15,046 nucleotides of DNA from Thermoplasmatota archaeon. Its GTDB lineage: Archaea; Thermoplasmatota; Penumbrarchaeia; Penumbrarchaeales; Penumbrarchaeaceae. A program made the position numbers and the translations under genes. The stretch is from NCBI GenBank assembly GCA_030595585.1, contig JAUVCY010000010.1:1-15046 (forward strand). The letters run 5' to 3'. This document shows, piece after piece, positions 12,637 to 15,046 of this stretch; the stretch's first letter is position 1; every line of letters starts with the position of its first letter. Under the pieces are notes generated by a model. That model saw nothing but the letters and a program-made list of their open reading frames with translations, searched no databases and was not told the origin of the DNA.

Positions 12637-15046
12637 ATGGCCAGATATATCTCAATGATCTGCATTTTGATGCTTACGCTCATGACCTGTCAGGCTCTGG
12701 GTCCAGGTGGCCCTGTGGGTGGATCTCCTACTCGTCCCCCGGAGGTATTTGGTAACAGCCAGAGGAACATAACCATACCCTACACCGATGAGGGGATCTC
12801 GCTGGACGGACATATAGGGCCCGGGGAGTGGCAGACGTTCAGGACGGGTTGGTACTTCGACGCTTTTGACGGGAGGTCGTTTCGGGAATACTACGGGGAA
12901 GATGAGGAGTTCACCGACCAGAACGACATCTCTGTCACCTTCTACGCCCTGTATGACGACACCTATCTCTACTTCGGAGCCAACATCTCCGACGAGGAGA
13001 TCGTTGTGGACAGCGGCTCCACCTTCTGGAGGGACGACGGATTCGAGCTGATGATCGACGGGGCCCATGACATGGACCTGGACCAGAGGGCCGATGACCC
13101 CTGGCCCGGCTTCGAGGATGGCTCCACCTTCCTCATCAATGCGGACAACCTCTGGCATCACGATTATTCCAACGGAACGCCATACGAGAGGTCTTTCAGC
13201 TGCGGCGGAGATTGGCTTGCATACTCCAGAATGGTCCCCCAGGAGAACTACTACGTAGTTGAGATGGTCGTTCGGCTCGACAGCATTGCGGACCCGGCGC
13301 CAAATTCCACATTGGGCCTGAACGTCGGGGTCAACGATGATGATGTGGGGGGGGAGACCAAAACCGCTCTGAAATGGACCGGCGAGATCAACGGTACCGG
13401 GGGCTTTCCCGCATTCAAGAACGAGACCATGTGGGGATGGGCCTTTCTCCAGACCTATGTGGAGGCCCTCCTCCCAAACGACATCGAGGTGGATGAGGAT
13501 AGGGAGTTCCACCTCTCCGGAAACCTTACCCTCGGCAACCACCCCGACCTCTTCTCCGAAGGCAATTTCACCTGGACGCTGCCGATATACACCGAGGCCG
13601 GCTGGAACAACGTCACGAAGTACGGCCTGGAGACCGCGTGGTCATTCGAGGGCCCGGGGCAGTATCATATCCTCCTGGATGTGGTGGATCCAGGCGGTAT
13701 CAGGGACACCACATCAGCCTGGATAACCGTGAATGATGCTACCCCTCCTGCCCTTTCAGCCGTGGATATCGTCGCCGTTGAGGACGTGCCCGTTCTAATC
13801 GCCCCGGTCATCGAAGAAGAGGGTTGGGTCGATCACGTGAACTGGTATTTCATCGACATGGACGTCGAGGACGTACTGTTCGGCCGACCGTTCATCTACC
13901 ACACGTTCGAAGATCCTGGATCATACCAGGTCAGGGCCGATGTTGTGGATGGCTCGGGAAACAGCGCCAACATAACCCTCAACATCACGATACTGGACAA
14001 CACCCCGCCTGAGATGATCGAGATAGCGGACGTGGAAGCGGCCCTTGGGTCCGTTGTCGTCCTGAATGCCACCGGATGCCACGATGACAACCCGCAACAT
14101 CCTGAACCCGGGTGGATCGATTACAGTTGGAACCTCAGGGGGATAGAGGTCGATGGGTCCCTTCTGGTCAACGACACGTTCAAGGGAATGGTCGTGGATG
14201 TCCTGCTTGATATTCCCGGCGTATACGTATGCGACCTCATCATAGAGGATGGGGCGGGTCTCACCAATTCCACGTCGTTCAACATATCCATCGTGGATAT
14301 CACCCGCCCAGAACCTGTAATGGGTTTGCCTGACCTTAAGGAGATGTCTGTGAACGTGGTGTACAACTTCACGTCGTACGGGAGCCACGATGACGACCCG
14401 CTTCTTGTGGAGAGGGGGACGTTCCTGTGGAACTTCACCCACATGGGCCTCTATGAGCCGGTGATGGGAGGGGGGTCGATGGGCTCCTGGGAGATCATGA
14501 ACAACACCGCGTTTTTTTCATTTACAGATTCGGGATATTGGCTCATTTCGCTTGTGATCGTCGACGGCTCGGGCAACCGTAACAGGACGGATGTCACCAT
14601 CTACGTCAAGGATGATACCTATCCCGTGGTGGCCCTGGATATCCCGGACGTGATAGACGAGGACACCAGCTATTTCCTTGACTGCAGGAACACAACGGAC
14701 AACACCCGGGTGGATGCTATCCTGTACGAGATACGTGCAGGAGGCGAGGCAGGTGATCTGGTATTTTCCGGATCCCTCAGCGTGATCTCACTGACGCCGG
14801 AGCTGTATGTGGATCAGGAGGAACTCTACTTCTCGATATCCGATCCCGGCCAGTACACCATCATCCTGCTTGCACGGGATAACGACGGCCTCGAATCCTC
14901 AGTATCAAGGTCGGTGGCCGTAATGGATATCACTTCCCCTGTCCCAGCCTTCAACCTCACATCCGGCACATTGAACGCGGGTGAAACGATCTACCTGTCG
15001 GGGGTCCCTTCCTGGGACAACGTGGGGATAATCTCATTTCAATGGT
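12637..15046 (+). CDS. Secreted CBM9-like/PKD-repeat surface protein, 3' part missing (runs off right edge)
   Basis: 803 codons run open from ATG at 12637 to the window end; GGTGGGG lies just upstream. Residues 1-22 form a signal peptide (ICILMLTLMTCQALG). Residues about 52-271 resemble a family 9 carbohydrate-binding (DOMON-like) domain: GISLDGHIGPGEW, TFYALYDDTYLYFGANISD, then FWRDDGFELMIDG. From residue 368 five PKD/Ig-like repeats follow, each opening with a D/N-x-T-x-P motif: ATPPAL (368), NTPPEM (455), ITRPEP (555), DTYPVV (about 661) and ITSPVP (about 764), spaced about 90-105 residues apart. Several carry DGSGN or D-D-N/D-P loops that may bind calcium. N-x-S/T sites are frequent, consistent with a glycosylated surface protein. 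It follows the pilus genes in the same direction, so it may be an adhesin or a substrate of that machine, but it has an ordinary signal peptide and its own TATA box. The C-terminus and any anchor are outside the window. Confidence 0.85.
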   Translation, partial: MARYISMICILMLTLMTCQALGPGGPVGGSPTRPPEVFGNSQRNITIPYTDEGISLDGHIGPGEWQTFRTGWYFDAFDGRSFREYYGEDEEFTDQNDISVTFYALYDDTYLYFGANISDEEIVVDSGSTFWRDDGFELMIDGAHDMDLDQRADDPWPGFEDGSTFLINADNLWHHDYSNGTPYERSFSCGGDWLAYSRMVPQENYYVVEMVVRLDSIADPAPNSTLGLNVGVNDDDVGGETKTALKWTGEINGTGGFPAFKNETMWGWAFLQTYVEALLPNDIEVDEDREFHLSGNLTLGNHPDLFSEGNFTWTLPIYTEAGWNNVTKYGLETAWSFEGPGQYHILLDVVDPGGIRDTTSAWITVNDATPPALSAVDIVAVEDVPVLIAPVIEEEGWVDHVNWYFIDMDVEDVLFGRPFIYHTFEDPGSYQVRADVVDGSGNSANITLNITILDNTPPEMIEIADVEAALGSVVVLNATGCHDDNPQHPEPGWIDYSWNLRGIEVDGSLLVNDTFKGMVVDVLLDIPGVYVCDLIIEDGAGLTNSTSFNISIVDITRPEPVMGLPDLKEMSVNVVYNFTSYGSHDDDPLLVERGTFLWNFTHMGLYEPVMGGGSMGSWEIMNNTAFFSFTDSGYWLISLVIVDGSGNRNRTDVTIYVKDDTYPVVALDIPDVIDEDTSYFLDCRNTTDNTRVDAILYEIRAGGEAGDLVFSGSLSVISLTPELYVDQEELYFSISDPGQYTIILLARDNDGLESSVSRSVAVMDITSPVPAFNLTSGTLNAGETIYLSGVPSWDNVGIISFQW
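13738..15046 (+). repeat. Tandem PKD/Ig-like repeats at protein level
   Basis: Five units of about 90-105 residues, diverged in DNA, recognisable by the opening D/N-x-T-x-P and an inner G-x-Y/W-x-(V/I/L) strand before D-x-D/S-G-x-x (GSYQVRADVVDGSGN, GYWLISLVIVDGSGN, GQYTIILLARDNDG). The last unit is cut by the window edge. Confidence 0.7.

Noticed and set aside
12652..13542. Minus-strand open frame of 296 codons opposite the CBM9/PKD gene
   Set aside because: The plus strand has a signal peptide, a CBM9-like domain and an open frame of 803 codons; the antisense frame is a by-product of GC-rich codon use.
1..15046. tRNA, rRNA, CRISPR or insertion sequence
   Set aside because: No cloverleaf-like segment, regularly spaced direct repeats, transposase motifs or terminal inverted repeats were recognised by eye on either strand; a covariance-model scan would be decisive for tRNA.

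Overview
The window looks archaeal and most like Thermoplasmatota (class-level assignment is inference). The markers are archaeal RNase P protein Rnp4, a FlaI/TadA-type secretion ATPase with a FlaJ/TadC-type platform protein and an EGxPLQL-type pilin, TATA boxes about 25 nt upstream of inferred transcription starts, one apparently leaderless gene, and large PKD/CBM9/Kelch surface proteins rich in N-x-S/T sequons. Arginine is mostly AGG, and most genes are clearly GC-rich. No tRNA, rRNA, CRISPR array or insertion sequence was seen.

Layout. Positions 1-821 (minus) hold the 5' part of a lower-GC, Ser/Tyr-rich exported protein that runs off the left edge. A 239-bp divergent region with two TATA boxes and several palindromes separates it from an exported protein with an internal duplication (1061-2092, plus), which ends in a GC hairpin plus a run of eight T. 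Next is grpE (2197-3129, plus), unusual for an N-terminal HNH-derived zinc domain. It converges on a two-gene RNA-processing operon on the minus strand, rnp4 (3755-3402) and a YhbY/CRM RNA-binding protein (3415-3143), overlapping by 14 nt. A 1529-residue Kelch/Ig-like membrane-anchored protein follows (8396-3807, minus). Its short cytoplasmic tail is acidic, then histone-H1-like (Lys/Arg-rich), then acidic again.

Divergent from it, probably sharing one AT-rich TATA element near 8482, is a plus-strand cluster. It comprises a secretion/pilus ATPase (8561-10324), a nine-TM platform protein that overlaps it by ATGA and carries a calcium-loop motif in its first predicted outer loop (10321-12141), a single pilin-like protein with an Ig-like body (12145-12594), and a secreted CBM9-like/PKD-repeat protein that runs off the right edge (12637 onward, with its own TATA box).

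Reading the parts together, the window is dominated by cell-surface construction: four exported proteins and a small type IV pilus-like machine, interrupted by housekeeping genes for chaperone nucleotide exchange, tRNA 5' processing and RNA binding. The most unusual points are the GrpE fusion with a catalytically degenerate HNH domain, the surface propeller with a DNA-binding-like cytoplasmic tail, and the Ca-loop platform protein. No prepilin peptidase, DnaK or DnaJ lies in the window.
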